Of a stretch of 47,208 nucleotides of DNA, positions 23,977 to 32,345 are shown piece after piece. The notes below the pieces were generated by a model. The model was given only the letters and a program-made list of their open reading frames with translations. It made no database searches and was not told the DNA's origin. A program made the position numbers and the translations under genes. How positions within the stretch are numbered: the stretch's first letter is position 1; the number at the start of each line of letters is the position of its first letter. The stretch is from Bacillota bacterium (GTDB taxonomy: Bacteria > Bacillota > Clostridia > Lachnospirales > Lachnospiraceae), in contig JAFAGA010000039.1 of NCBI GenBank assembly GCA_023423045.1, forward strand, positions 1-47,208, read 5' to 3'.

Positions 23977-24885
23977 ATGCAAATCAGCCGATTATTTGAA
24001 ATCGTTTATATCTTAATAAATAAGAAAAATGTAACTGCCCGGGAACTTAGCGAGCATTTTGAGGTATCCCAGCGCACCATCTACCGGGATATCGATACTT
24101 TATGCCAGGCAGGTATTCCCATCTACACCTCCAAGGGAAAAGGTGGCGGTATTTCCCTGTCAGAGAACTTTGTGCTTAATAAATCCGTCCTGTCTGAGCA
24201 GGAGCAAAAAGAAATATTAGCTGCCCTAAGCGGGTTTCAGGCTGCAACAAATACGGATACCCATCAGATACTTCATAAACTGGATGCCTTATTCGGCAAT
24301 AAGGGAACGGATTGGATCGAAGTGGATTTCTCCAACTGGAACACTACCAGGGAGGATAAAGACAAATTCAATCAGATCAGGGAAGCTATTCTGAGTCATC
24401 ATATTCTCTCCTTCCGTTATTTCAACTCCTATGGCAGCGAATCCAACCGGAGGCTTGAGCCATACAAATTAATTTTTCGCGGACAGGCATGGTATCTATA
24501 TGGCTGCTGCCAGGATAAAAAGGATATGCGTTTTTTCAAGATTACCCGTATCCGGGATCTCCAGGTAGAGCCTGAGATTTTCTCTCCGGCTGCTGCCCCG
24601 GAAAAAGTATCCGAAGTATTTACTTCCTCTCCCGATCCCAAGCTTTCCTCTCTCCTTAAAATCGATGCCCGGATGGGTTACCGGGTCTGCGACGAATTCC
24701 CTCCGGAGCAGGTACAGCAAAATGAGGATGGAAGCTTCCTTGTACACGCTGATCTCCAGGCCGGCAGTTGGCTGACGGGTTATCTTATGTCTTATGAAGA
24801 TTGCCTGGAGGTATTGGAGCCCCAAATACTCCGGGAGGAGTTGAGACAAAAATATAAAAATATATTAGATAAATATGACGCCTAG
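23977..24885 (+). CDS. WYL-domain transcriptional regulator (YafY family)
   Basis: 302 residues. The N-terminal winged helix is MQISRLFEIVYILINKKNVTARELSEHFEVSQRTIYRDIDTL, followed by the wing YTSKGKGGGISL. The WYL domain shows EPYKLIFRGQAWYLYGCCQ and MRFFKITRIRDL; a WCX-type C-terminal extension follows. Such proteins sense a ligand and act as repressors or activators, often of adjacent genes. The frame opens at 23956, but GGGAGG just before ATG 23977 decides the start. Identical palindromes precede the gene and overlap its stop codon, suggesting autoregulation plus control of the GyrI-like gene downstream. Confidence 0.92.
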   Translation: MQISRLFEIVYILINKKNVTARELSEHFEVSQRTIYRDIDTLCQAGIPIYTSKGKGGGISLSENFVLNKSVLSEQEQKEILAALSGFQAATNTDTHQILHKLDALFGNKGTDWIEVDFSNWNTTREDKDKFNQIREAILSHHILSFRYFNSYGSESNRRLEPYKLIFRGQAWYLYGCCQDKKDMRFFKITRIRDLQVEPEIFSPAAAPEKVSEVFTSSPDPKLSSLLKIDARMGYRVCDEFPPEQVQQNEDGSFLVHADLQAGSWLTGYLMSYEDCLEVLEPQILREELRQKYKNILDKYDA

Positions 24886-24895
24886 ATGTCATATT
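24872..24895. promoter_or_regulatory. Putative operator 2, AATATGAC-N8-GTCATATT
   Basis: The same perfect half-sites and spacer length as at 23891-23914, with an unrelated spacer sequence, straddle the TAG stop of the WYL gene, 140 bp upstream of the GyrI-like gene. Both sites continue with ATAT on the right (GTCATATTATAT). Conservation of arms but not spacer is what a dimeric regulator site would give. Confidence 0.65.
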
Positions 24896-24907
24896 ATATA
24901 TGCTATT

Positions 24908-24942
24908 CTTTTACTATAGATAACCCTTTTACTATATAACCC
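24908..24942 (+). repeat. Short tandem repeat in the WYL / GyrI-like spacer
   Basis: CTTTTACTATAGATAACC (24908-24925) is followed directly by CTTTTACTATATAACCC (24926-24942). Further on are a hairpin AATTCTGC-N7-GCAGAATT (24954-24976) and GCCGC-aaa-GCGGC (24997-25009). The 18-mer at 24994-25011 containing the latter also occurs, inverted, at 9790-9807. Confidence 0.65.
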
Positions 24943-25034
24943 TTCTCCCATGAAATTCTGCTTTTCCTGCAGAATTATCCATAGCTGCAAGAGCTGCCGC
25001 AAAGCGGCATAATTTTAGAAAGGATGGAAACCGG

Positions 25035-25682
25035 ATGAACAAGCTTGATTTCAAAAAGCAATACAAAGAACTCTATGCTCCTAAAAACTCTCCCTCACTT
25101 ATCGACGTTCCTGCCATGCAATTTATTATGGTGGATGGCCATGGCAATCCCAATGATGAGGACGGGGAATATCAGAAGGCAGTGGAGCTGCTTTACACCC
25201 TCTCTTACACAATCAAAATGAACTGTATCGATTATTCCTCCCCTTACACTTATGCTTATATTGTTCCGCCTCTGGAAGGTTTATGGTGGCTTGAGGATAT
25301 TCATGATATGGATTTTTCACAGAAGGACCGTTACTGCTGGACTTCTATGATTCGACAGCCTGAGCTTGTGACTTTAGAGCATTTTGAAAAAGCAAAGCAG
25401 ATTATTTCCCGAAAGAAGCCGGAAATAGATCTGTCCAAGGCCAAGCTGGAAACTTACACCGAAGGCTTATGTATCCAATGCATGCATACCGGCCCCTACG
25501 ACGAAGAGCCTGCAACCCTGGAACGCATGGAGGAGTACCGCCAGAGCATCGCCAGAGATATCGACATAGGCGGCCTGACTGCGGAGGGGAAGATAAAAAG
25601 ACATCATGAAATCTATCTTGGTGATCCCAGAAAAACCAAGCCGGAGCGGATGCGGACCATTCTGCGCCATCCGATCCGGTAA
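25035..25682 (+). CDS. GyrI-like domain protein
   Basis: 215 residues of the GyrI-like small-molecule-binding type found next to WYL and MerR regulators: FKKQYKELYAPKNSPSLIDVPAMQFIMVDG, the YAYIVPPLEGLWW stretch and the final RHHEIYLGDPRKTKPERMRTILRHP, a family hallmark. Relatives bind or hydrolyse hydrophobic toxins. It lacks a DNA-binding domain. It lies 150 bp after the WYL regulator on the same strand, with a putative operator between, and 50 bp before the YoaP-type gene, so the three may form one unit. Confidence 0.87.
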   Translation: MNKLDFKKQYKELYAPKNSPSLIDVPAMQFIMVDGHGNPNDEDGEYQKAVELLYTLSYTIKMNCIDYSSPYTYAYIVPPLEGLWWLEDIHDMDFSQKDRYCWTSMIRQPELVTLEHFEKAKQIISRKKPEIDLSKAKLETYTEGLCIQCMHTGPYDEEPATLERMEEYRQSIARDIDIGGLTAEGKIKRHHEIYLGDPRKTKPERMRTILRHPIR

Positions 25683-25732
25683 TGAGATTTTCCCGGTAAA
25701 ACCAACACACAACCGTCTAAGGAGGTAGTTCC

Positions 25733-26488
25733 ATGGAAATTATCCGAGTTGATGCAACCAATATTGATACCGAACATGTCTGCTGCGCCAGCAGTGACAA
25801 AAAGGGAGATAATTGTCTTACCAGACGCAAGCTCTGGATGAAAGACCAGTTTGCTTCCGGATTAACCTTTAAGAAACTCAATGTAAACGGTAAGGTATTC
25901 ATTGAATATCTTCCGGCAGAGCAGGCTTGGTGCCCCGTGGAGGCCCCCGGCTATCTGTTCATCAAATGCTATTGGGTCTCAGGACAGCATCAGGGAAAAG
26001 GTTATGCCTCCGCCCTGCTGGAGGAATGTATCCGGGATGCCAGGACGCAGGACAAGGCAGGCCTGGCAGTATTGTCCTCCCCCAAAAAGCTTCCCTTCCT
26101 GTCCGATCCAAAGTACTTGAAGCGCAAGGGGTTTCAGGTATGTGATACGGCAAAGCCCCATTTTGAACTGCTCTATCTTCCGCTGAAGGAGGACGCACCC
26201 ATTCCCCGCTTTCTTCCTTCCTGCAAGGAGGGCATCATACAGGAAAAAGGATACGTTCTTTATTACTCCGACCAATGCCCCTATGCGGAGAAATATTCCC
26301 TGCTGGCTGCAGAAGCGGCCGGAATGCAAGGGGAAAGCATCCGCCTTCATAAATATACGGATGGAAGCCAAGCCAGAGAAGCTCCCTCCCCCTTTACTAC
26401 CTATACCCTGTTTTACAACGGAGCTTTTGTTACCAACGAAATCCTGTCTGTTACAAAGTTCAATAAGCTTTTGAAAGGAACCCCATGA
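25733..26488 (+). CDS. GNAT acetyltransferase of the YoaP type
   Basis: 251 residues. The N-terminal GNAT domain shows YLFIKCYWVSGQHQGKGYASALLEECI, where QHQGKGYASALL is the acetyl-CoA-binding motif A. The C-terminal ~90 residues (GYVLYYSDQCPYAEKY, then FTTYTLFYNGAFVTNEILSVTKFNKL) match the YoaP-specific extension, which resembles a thioredoxin-like half-domain. The acceptor substrate is unknown. AAGGAGG precedes ATG 25733. Its stop overlaps the start of the next gene by four bases (ATGA), so the two are translationally coupled. Confidence 0.88.
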   Translation: MEIIRVDATNIDTEHVCCASSDKKGDNCLTRRKLWMKDQFASGLTFKKLNVNGKVFIEYLPAEQAWCPVEAPGYLFIKCYWVSGQHQGKGYASALLEECIRDARTQDKAGLAVLSSPKKLPFLSDPKYLKRKGFQVCDTAKPHFELLYLPLKEDAPIPRFLPSCKEGIIQEKGYVLYYSDQCPYAEKYSLLAAEAAGMQGESIRLHKYTDGSQAREAPSPFTTYTLFYNGAFVTNEILSVTKFNKLLKGTP

Positions 26489-27411
26489 ATACCATTCCAG
26501 CGAAAACTCTTATCGCCGCCCGCAAGGACCTCTCCTGGTTCGCAACTGATTATAATATGAATATCTACAAGGGCTGCTGCCATGGCTGCATCTACTGTGA
26601 CAGCCGAAGCGACTGCTATCGGATCAGCGACTTTGATACCGTCCGCGCCAAGGAAAATGCCCTGGCCATTCTCCAGGAGGAACTGCGCCGCAAACAACGA
26701 TCGGTAAACCTTGCAAACCTCTCTTATGTCAATACAAAAGCCGGTGTCATCGCCACCGGCTCCATGAGTGATCCCTATAACCCTTACGAGGAGCGCTATG
26801 AGCTGACAAGAGGAGCGCTGGAGCTCATTAACACCTATCATTTCGGAGTGGCAATCGCAACAAAAAGCGCTCTTATCACAAGGGATATCGATATTCTGAA
26901 TAAGATCCGAAGCCATTCTCCGGTCCTCTGCAAGATTACTATCACCGCCTTCAATGATGAACTCAGTCAAAAGCTGGAGCCGGGTGTACATGTATCCTCA
27001 AAGCGGTTTCAGGCAATCCGGCAGCTCAGTGAAGAGGGGATATTCACCGGAATTCTGATGATGCCCCTCCTTCCCTATCTGACCGATACACCGGAGAATA
27101 TTCTCTCCATCATCCACGAGGCAAAGGATTGCGGCGCCAGGTTCATCTATCCTCTGTTCGGCCTCTCCCTTCGAAGCGGTCAGCGGGAGTACTTCTATGA
27201 CAGGCTGGACACCCTCTTTCCGGGCTCCGGACTAAAGAAGCTCTACTGCCGCCTGTACGGCTCATCCTATGAGTGTCACAGTCCCAGGGCCAAGGAGCTT
27301 GCGGCCCTTTTCACTGCGGAGTGCCAAAAGCTGGGCATCCTGTACCGGATGGAGGATATTATCAAGGCATACCGCGACGGTTATGAATACCAGCAATTAT
27401 CCTTCTTCTAA
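26485..27411 (+). CDS. Radical SAM protein of the SPL (spore photoproduct lyase-like) group
   Basis: 308 residues. The cluster motif CxxxCxxC is KGCCHGCIYCDSR (about residues 30-40). Further features are GVIATGSMSDPYNPYEERYELTRGALELI, IATKSALITRDIDIL and ITAFNDELSQKLEPG, typical of the PA0069-type subgroup, which is distinct from true DNA repair SplB. The reaction is unknown. It overlaps the YoaP-type gene by 4 bp, and its stop overlaps the stop of the convergent GGDEF/EAL gene. Confidence 0.9.
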   Translation: MNTIPAKTLIAARKDLSWFATDYNMNIYKGCCHGCIYCDSRSDCYRISDFDTVRAKENALAILQEELRRKQRSVNLANLSYVNTKAGVIATGSMSDPYNPYEERYELTRGALELINTYHFGVAIATKSALITRDIDILNKIRSHSPVLCKITITAFNDELSQKLEPGVHVSSKRFQAIRQLSEEGIFTGILMMPLLPYLTDTPENILSIIHEAKDCGARFIYPLFGLSLRSGQREYFYDRLDTLFPGSGLKKLYCRLYGSSYECHSPRAKELAALFTAECQKLGILYRMEDIIKAYRDGYEYQQLSFF

Positions 27412-29738
27412 TCCGGGCATGAGCCAAAATAATTTTTCTCAATCTCCTCCACCATGACCGGCTTAGAGAAATAGTAACCCTGTCCGATATCGCACCGTTT
27501 TGTTCTTAAGTACTCCAGCTCCCGCCGGTTCTCAATCCCCTCCGCAATTACATTCAGCCTCAGAGCCTTGCACAGGCCGATGATGGTGGATACAACGGTT
27601 TTTGCTTCCTTACTCGAGGCAATATTTTGAACAAAGGATTTGTCGATCTTAATGCAGTCAATGGGCAGACGCACAATATAACTCAGGGAGGAATACCCGA
27701 TCCCGAAATCATCAATGGCAATCCGAAATCCCATCTGCCGCAGCTTCGTTAACCTCTGAATACTCTCCTCCACATTCTTGATCAGAAGCCGCTCCGTCAG
27801 CTCAAGCTGCAGGCTGGAGGGCTCCACTCCATATCTTTGCACCATTTCCGCCAGATCCGCAATAAACTGCTTCATCTCAAAGGTCCTGGTTGAAACATTG
27901 ACGGACAGCAGTACCGGAGTCCCGTGGCTCTCCCGCCACTTTTTCAGCTGTCTGCAGGCGGTTTCAATCACCCAGTAGTCGATATCGGTAATGCTGCCCG
28001 TCTGCTCCGCAATATCAATAAAGCGGTCCGGATATAGAATTCCCTGTTCCGGATGTTTCCAGCGAATCAGAACTTCAATCTCGGCCAGCCTTTCATCCTC
28101 AAGATACAATAGGGGCTGATAAACCAGAAAGAATTGATTCTCCTTAAGCCCCTGAACAATCTCGGCCTGCAGCAGATTGATTCCCATGAGCTTCTTGTAT
28201 ATTTCCGTATCGTATTTCCGGATTATATTGCTTCCATGCATTCTGGCATAGTTCTTGGCGTGGGTCACCGCCTTCAGAGGTTCTTCTGTTCCGGAACCAT
28301 TCCTATGCAGATAAAGTCCGATGCTGAAGCGAATATGAATGGAGCTTGTCCCGATCAGATAGCTTTTTTTGATTTCTGACAAAATATACTGCGCCTTTTT
28401 CTCCAATTCTCCTTCCGTCACTTTATCTCCCGCCACTACAACGAACTCGTCTCCTTTATACCGGTAAATCTGGTAATTCTCATCCAAACAGCATAGGATC
28501 CGTCGTGCTACTTCACACAGCATAATATCCCCCACCGGATACCCATAGGTTTCATTGACATTGCTGAATTTGTCGATGGCGACCATGATCAGGGAGAAAT
28601 CCGGCCTGCCCTCCTTCTGCACCAGGTAAGTAACCTCCTTCTCCAGCACGTATTGATTCAGCAAAGTGGTAAGAGGGTCATACTGGGTCAAAGATTTGAT
28701 CTTATCCATCATTCGGTTGAAGCTGGCTCCCAGACGTCCGATTTCATCCTTGGATTTTCCGGTAAACCGGATGGTAAAATCCCCCTTGGCTCCCTTGGAA
28801 AACAGCTTCTCCAATTCCACAATGGACTCGGAAAAACGGCTTACGAATATGTATGCAATCAGGGAACTGAGTCCCAGGGCCAGAATGCTCACCACAGAGA
28901 ACAGGATACGCAGGCTGACCAGACTCCTCAGGGCATCCTCTTCATTGGTTCCGATATAAATCTTCCAGCTTGTATTATCGATCTTGGCATATCCCGTCAA
29001 TATCTCCCGATCACCAAACCGGTATCTTCCGTATCCCTTATCCGTCCCGGCTTCCCGAACAAATGCCGCCAGCGCTTCATACTCCTCATCCTTCCTGGCA
29101 AGGGAAAAAAGATTGAATTCCCCTTCCCTTCTTTCCTCCTCAGGGCGGGACAGAAAGGAGCCCTCCTCACTGATGATATAGGCCCTGCCGTTCTCTCCGT
29201 ATCCTCTGCTTGAGGCATACTCCGACAAGAAGTCCACATCCAGCCTTGCAATTAATGCTCCTACCACCATAGTATCCTGATAAATAGGTGCGCTTACCAT
29301 TACCACCGGCTCCTGGGTTTTTCGGCTAACAATGACCTCCGAGAAGGAAAGCCTCCCCTCCAGGGCTTCCCTTACATAGCTTCTGTCACTCAGATCCAGA
29401 ACCGTTTCATCCAGATAATAAGCGGTTCCCTCCATGTCTACTACGGCAACATTCAGATAATAGGCGCCAATCTGGCTTCCCAATATCTCCTTTTGAATAT
29501 TCCAATCCATAGCAGCTATCTTCTCATCCTTTGACATTGTAATCAGCGGTGTGACAAATTGCTTTAAATAATAGGATAAATGGGAGGCAGATTCCGCCGC
29601 AACTCTCTCCATCGCATTATTTACCTCTTTCACCAGGATATCCCTAATCCGGACATATCCGCTGATTCCCATGGCAGAAACTGCGATCAATATAACGGTT
29701 AGTGCAAAAACCATTCCCTTCGTCTTAATGCTTCTCAT
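27408..29738 (-). CDS. Membrane GGDEF-EAL protein with extracellular sensor (c-di-GMP turnover)
   Basis: 776 residues: N-terminal helix (about 7-28), a Cache-like periplasmic/extracellular domain (about 30-265), a second helix, HAMP-like segment, GGDEF domain (about 350-510) and EAL domain (about 525-770). The GGDEF active site reads YKGDEFV (first Gly replaced by Lys), so cyclase activity is doubtful. The EAL motif reads EVL, but the other phosphodiesterase residues are visible: SVNVS, ELTERL, DDFGIGYSSL, IDKSFV, AEGIE and QGYYFSKP. The protein is therefore more likely a sensor-controlled c-di-GMP phosphodiesterase. GGGGAG precedes ATG 29738. Confidence 0.93.
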   Translation of the reverse strand: MRSIKTKGMVFALTVILIAVSAMGISGYVRIRDILVKEVNNAMERVAAESASHLSYYLKQFVTPLITMSKDEKIAAMDWNIQKEILGSQIGAYYLNVAVVDMEGTAYYLDETVLDLSDRSYVREALEGRLSFSEVIVSRKTQEPVVMVSAPIYQDTMVVGALIARLDVDFLSEYASSRGYGENGRAYIISEEGSFLSRPEEERREGEFNLFSLARKDEEYEALAAFVREAGTDKGYGRYRFGDREILTGYAKIDNTSWKIYIGTNEEDALRSLVSLRILFSVVSILALGLSSLIAYIFVSRFSESIVELEKLFSKGAKGDFTIRFTGKSKDEIGRLGASFNRMMDKIKSLTQYDPLTTLLNQYVLEKEVTYLVQKEGRPDFSLIMVAIDKFSNVNETYGYPVGDIMLCEVARRILCCLDENYQIYRYKGDEFVVVAGDKVTEGELEKKAQYILSEIKKSYLIGTSSIHIRFSIGLYLHRNGSGTEEPLKAVTHAKNYARMHGSNIIRKYDTEIYKKLMGINLLQAEIVQGLKENQFFLVYQPLLYLEDERLAEIEVLIRWKHPEQGILYPDRFIDIAEQTGSITDIDYWVIETACRQLKKWRESHGTPVLLSVNVSTRTFEMKQFIADLAEMVQRYGVEPSSLQLELTERLLIKNVEESIQRLTKLRQMGFRIAIDDFGIGYSSLSYIVRLPIDCIKIDKSFVQNIASSKEAKTVVSTIIGLCKALRLNVIAEGIENRRELEYLRTKRCDIGQGYYFSKPVMVEEIEKNYFGSCPD

Positions 29739-29982
29739 TTGTTCTCCCCATATTTCGTATCATGCTGCAGCTTATACATATGCCTTAACTGCGGTTTGTT
29801 GTATACCCCCGGCCGCTGCCAGGATTATCTCTCGTCAATATTTTGTTGTCATAAGCCGGAAGATAATATGGCAGAAAAGACACATGGTCAATTCCCTAAA
29901 TCAGAAAATGCATATCCATGCCGATACCTGACTGAAAAAATTTTACATGTGTCTTCATAATGATAACATCTATCTATGATAT

Positions 29983-31257
29983 CTATATCTGTGCTAACGC
30001 CTGTTCAATATCAGCAATAATATCATCAACGTTCTCGATTCCGATGGACATCCGGATTAGATCCGGTGTAATCCCTGCGTCCTCCAGCTGCTGATCCGTA
30101 AGCTGACGATGAGTCGTGCTGGCGGGATGAAGGACGCCGGTCCGGTTATCCGCAACATGGACAACAATCGCGGCAAGCTTAAGGCTATCCATAAACCTGA
30201 CCGCCATTTCCCGCCCTCCCTCAATCCCATAGGAGATTACTCCGCAGGAGCCCCCCGGAAGATATTTGCAGGCCAGCTCATAATATTTATTGCTCTGCAG
30301 TCCGGGATAATTCACCCAGGCAATCTTGTCATGATTCTGCAGATACTGCGCCACCTTCAGGGCATTGCTGCAATGGCGCTCTACCCGAAGATGCAGCGTC
30401 TCCAGGCCCAGGTTCAGCAAGAATGCATTGTTGGGTGTCGGTGCCGCACCAAGATCACGCATCAGCTGCACTCTTGCTTTGGTAATAAAGGCTGCTTTGC
30501 CGCAATCCCTGGTATACACCATGCCATGGTAGGAATCATCCGGCGTGGACAGTCCGGGAAATTTTCCGTTACCCCAATCGAAGCTGCCGCCATCCACAAT
30601 CACGCCACCCAGGGCAACTGCATGTCCGTCCATATATTTTGAGGTGGAATGCAATATAACATCCGCTCCGAATTCCAGCGGCCTGCAATTGATGGGTGTG
30701 GCAAAGGTATTGTCGATAAACAGCGGAATGCCGTTGCTGTGTGCAAATCCGGCCAGCTTCTCAATATCTGCAACCGCCAGGGCGGGATTTGCGATGGTTT
30801 CCGCAAATACCAACTTTGTATTCTCTCTGATTTCCCTTTGCAGCACTTCCAGAGGGGCATCCTGGTCGACGAAGGTCACCTCAATCCCCATCCTCTTAAG
30901 TGTAACTGCAAAGAGATTGACGGTTCCGCCATAAATCGAGCCGGTGGAAATCATGTGATCCCCGCTGCTGCAGATATTGAGCACTGCAATCAGGCTGGCA
31001 GCCTGTCCCGAAGAGGTGCACATCGATCCAACGCCGCCTTCCAAAGCTGCAATCTTACGCTCCACACAATCCACTGTGGGATTGGCCAATCTGGTATAGA
31101 AAAAACCTTCTTCGGCCAGATCAAACAGCTTACCTACATGCTCACTGGAATCATATTTAAAAGTTGTGCTCTGATAAATGGGTAATACCCTGGCTTCTCC
31201 GTTCTTGGGCTGGTACCCCTCCTGGATACATTTCGTTTCGATATGATAATTGCTCAT
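29983..31257 (-). CDS. metY: O-acetylhomoserine sulfhydrylase (MetY-type)
   Basis: 424-residue PLP enzyme of the Cys/Met metabolism family; the length and the N-terminus IETKCIQEGYQPKNGEARVLPIYQSTTFKYDSSEHVG favour O-acetylhomoserine aminocarboxypropyltransferase over cystathionine gamma-synthase. The PLP lysine is in HSTSKYMDGHAVALGG, and the substrate loop in YTRLANPT. It makes homocysteine or methionine precursors from O-acetylhomoserine and sulfide. ATG at 31257 has AAGGA upstream. It is a single gene, and the 75-100 bp upstream is too short for a SAM riboswitch. Confidence 0.94.
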   Translation of the reverse strand: MSNYHIETKCIQEGYQPKNGEARVLPIYQSTTFKYDSSEHVGKLFDLAEEGFFYTRLANPTVDCVERKIAALEGGVGSMCTSSGQAASLIAVLNICSSGDHMISTGSIYGGTVNLFAVTLKRMGIEVTFVDQDAPLEVLQREIRENTKLVFAETIANPALAVADIEKLAGFAHSNGIPLFIDNTFATPINCRPLEFGADVILHSTSKYMDGHAVALGGVIVDGGSFDWGNGKFPGLSTPDDSYHGMVYTRDCGKAAFITKARVQLMRDLGAAPTPNNAFLLNLGLETLHLRVERHCSNALKVAQYLQNHDKIAWVNYPGLQSNKYYELACKYLPGGSCGVISYGIEGGREMAVRFMDSLKLAAIVVHVADNRTGVLHPASTTHRQLTDQQLEDAGITPDLIRMSIGIENVDDIIADIEQALAQI

Positions 31258-31332
31258 AATATCCGTCCTTCCTGATCACTTATGTATTTTTATTCAAATA
31301 TATGTAATCATATATCCCGGTAAAGCCTTTTG

Positions 31333-32232
31333 TCAATAGCCTCCCTGCCCCTTCGCTGCTGCCCGCTCCGCTTCTTCTCCTGCCTCCAATTCCCGATACT
31401 GTCCGGGTGTCATCCCCTTGATCTCATGAAATACTTTGATAAAATAGCTGGAATCGTTGAAACCGCAGCCATAAGCAATCTCCGTAACGGAAGCCTCATC
31501 CTTCAGAAGCCGTCGGCAGGCGCTTTCGATCCGGTAATAATTCAGGTATTCAATGGGAGTTCGATCCGTGAGCTTTTTAAAGAAACGGCAAAAATACCTG
31601 GGATTCAAATCCGCAATTTCCGCCATGGTATCCAAAGTGACCTCCTCCGTATAATGATCCTCAATATAGGTGATGACTCCCTTTAACCGATCGATATATT
31701 TCCGGCCGGCCGGTTTCTTTTCATCATGGCTTCTATACTGCTTCGCTCCATATAATAGACCTAACAGCTGATACAGCATCCCCTGGGTCATAAATTCAAA
31801 ACCCCTGCTGCGGTTATGAAGCAAGGTGAACAGTTCCTGCGCTGTCCTGTCAGTTTCTTCATCAATGCCGGAGAAACAGACCGGAAGACGGATCTCATTA
31901 TTAATTAACCGCTGCAGCCACTTATTACAGATATGGTTTCCGCCGATCAGCAGCTTAAGATCGAATACGATGCACTCATAGATGCAATGCTCCGGGATAC
32001 CTCCATGCAATACTCCTGCATGGATGAACAACACATCTCCCGGGCTTGCCAGGTATGGCTGCCCGTCCAGTGTCAGGCGAAAGCTCCCCTGAATAATCCG
32101 AATTATTTCATATTCAGGATGCCAATGGCAGGTCATCTCATACCGGGGACCGCCAGGATACATATGATAAAATGCCAGGGGAAATTCATAGGTTCCCTGC
32201 TGTCTTCTTTCCTTATAGTCCAGATATTTCAT
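31333..32232 (-). CDS. AraC family transcriptional regulator, divergent from fucI
   Basis: 299 residues. The N-terminal cupin (HWHPEYEIIRIIQGSFRLTLDG, then PGDVLFIHAGVLHGG) binds the effector. The C-terminal pair of helix-turn-helix motifs reads VTLDTMAEIADLNPRYFCRFFKKLTDRTPIEYLNYYR and VTEIAYGCGFNDSSYFIKVFHEIKGMTPGQYR. The start is ATG 32232, six bases after GGAG; the TTG at 32244 lacks a site. Placed back to back with fucI across a 113-bp gap, it is the probable fucose-responsive regulator, though the effector is inferred from context only. Confidence 0.92.
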   Translation of the reverse strand: MKYLDYKERRQQGTYEFPLAFYHMYPGGPRYEMTCHWHPEYEIIRIIQGSFRLTLDGQPYLASPGDVLFIHAGVLHGGIPEHCIYECIVFDLKLLIGGNHICNKWLQRLINNEIRLPVCFSGIDEETDRTAQELFTLLHNRSRGFEFMTQGMLYQLLGLLYGAKQYRSHDEKKPAGRKYIDRLKGVITYIEDHYTEEVTLDTMAEIADLNPRYFCRFFKKLTDRTPIEYLNYYRIESACRRLLKDEASVTEIAYGCGFNDSSYFIKVFHEIKGMTPGQYRELEAGEEAERAAAKGQGGY

Positions 32233-32345
32233 CTCATACTCCAAAAGTGAATATTTTTATATTATAAGTAATTATAACACAGGAAATCCTAATTCATCAA
32301 TTATATAATGGAATTAACTATATATTAAGGATGGAGGTTATTCAT

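Noticed and set aside
31258..31332. SAM riboswitch upstream of metY
   Set aside because: The gap is only about 75 bp with AT-rich sequence and no conserved SAM-box elements.
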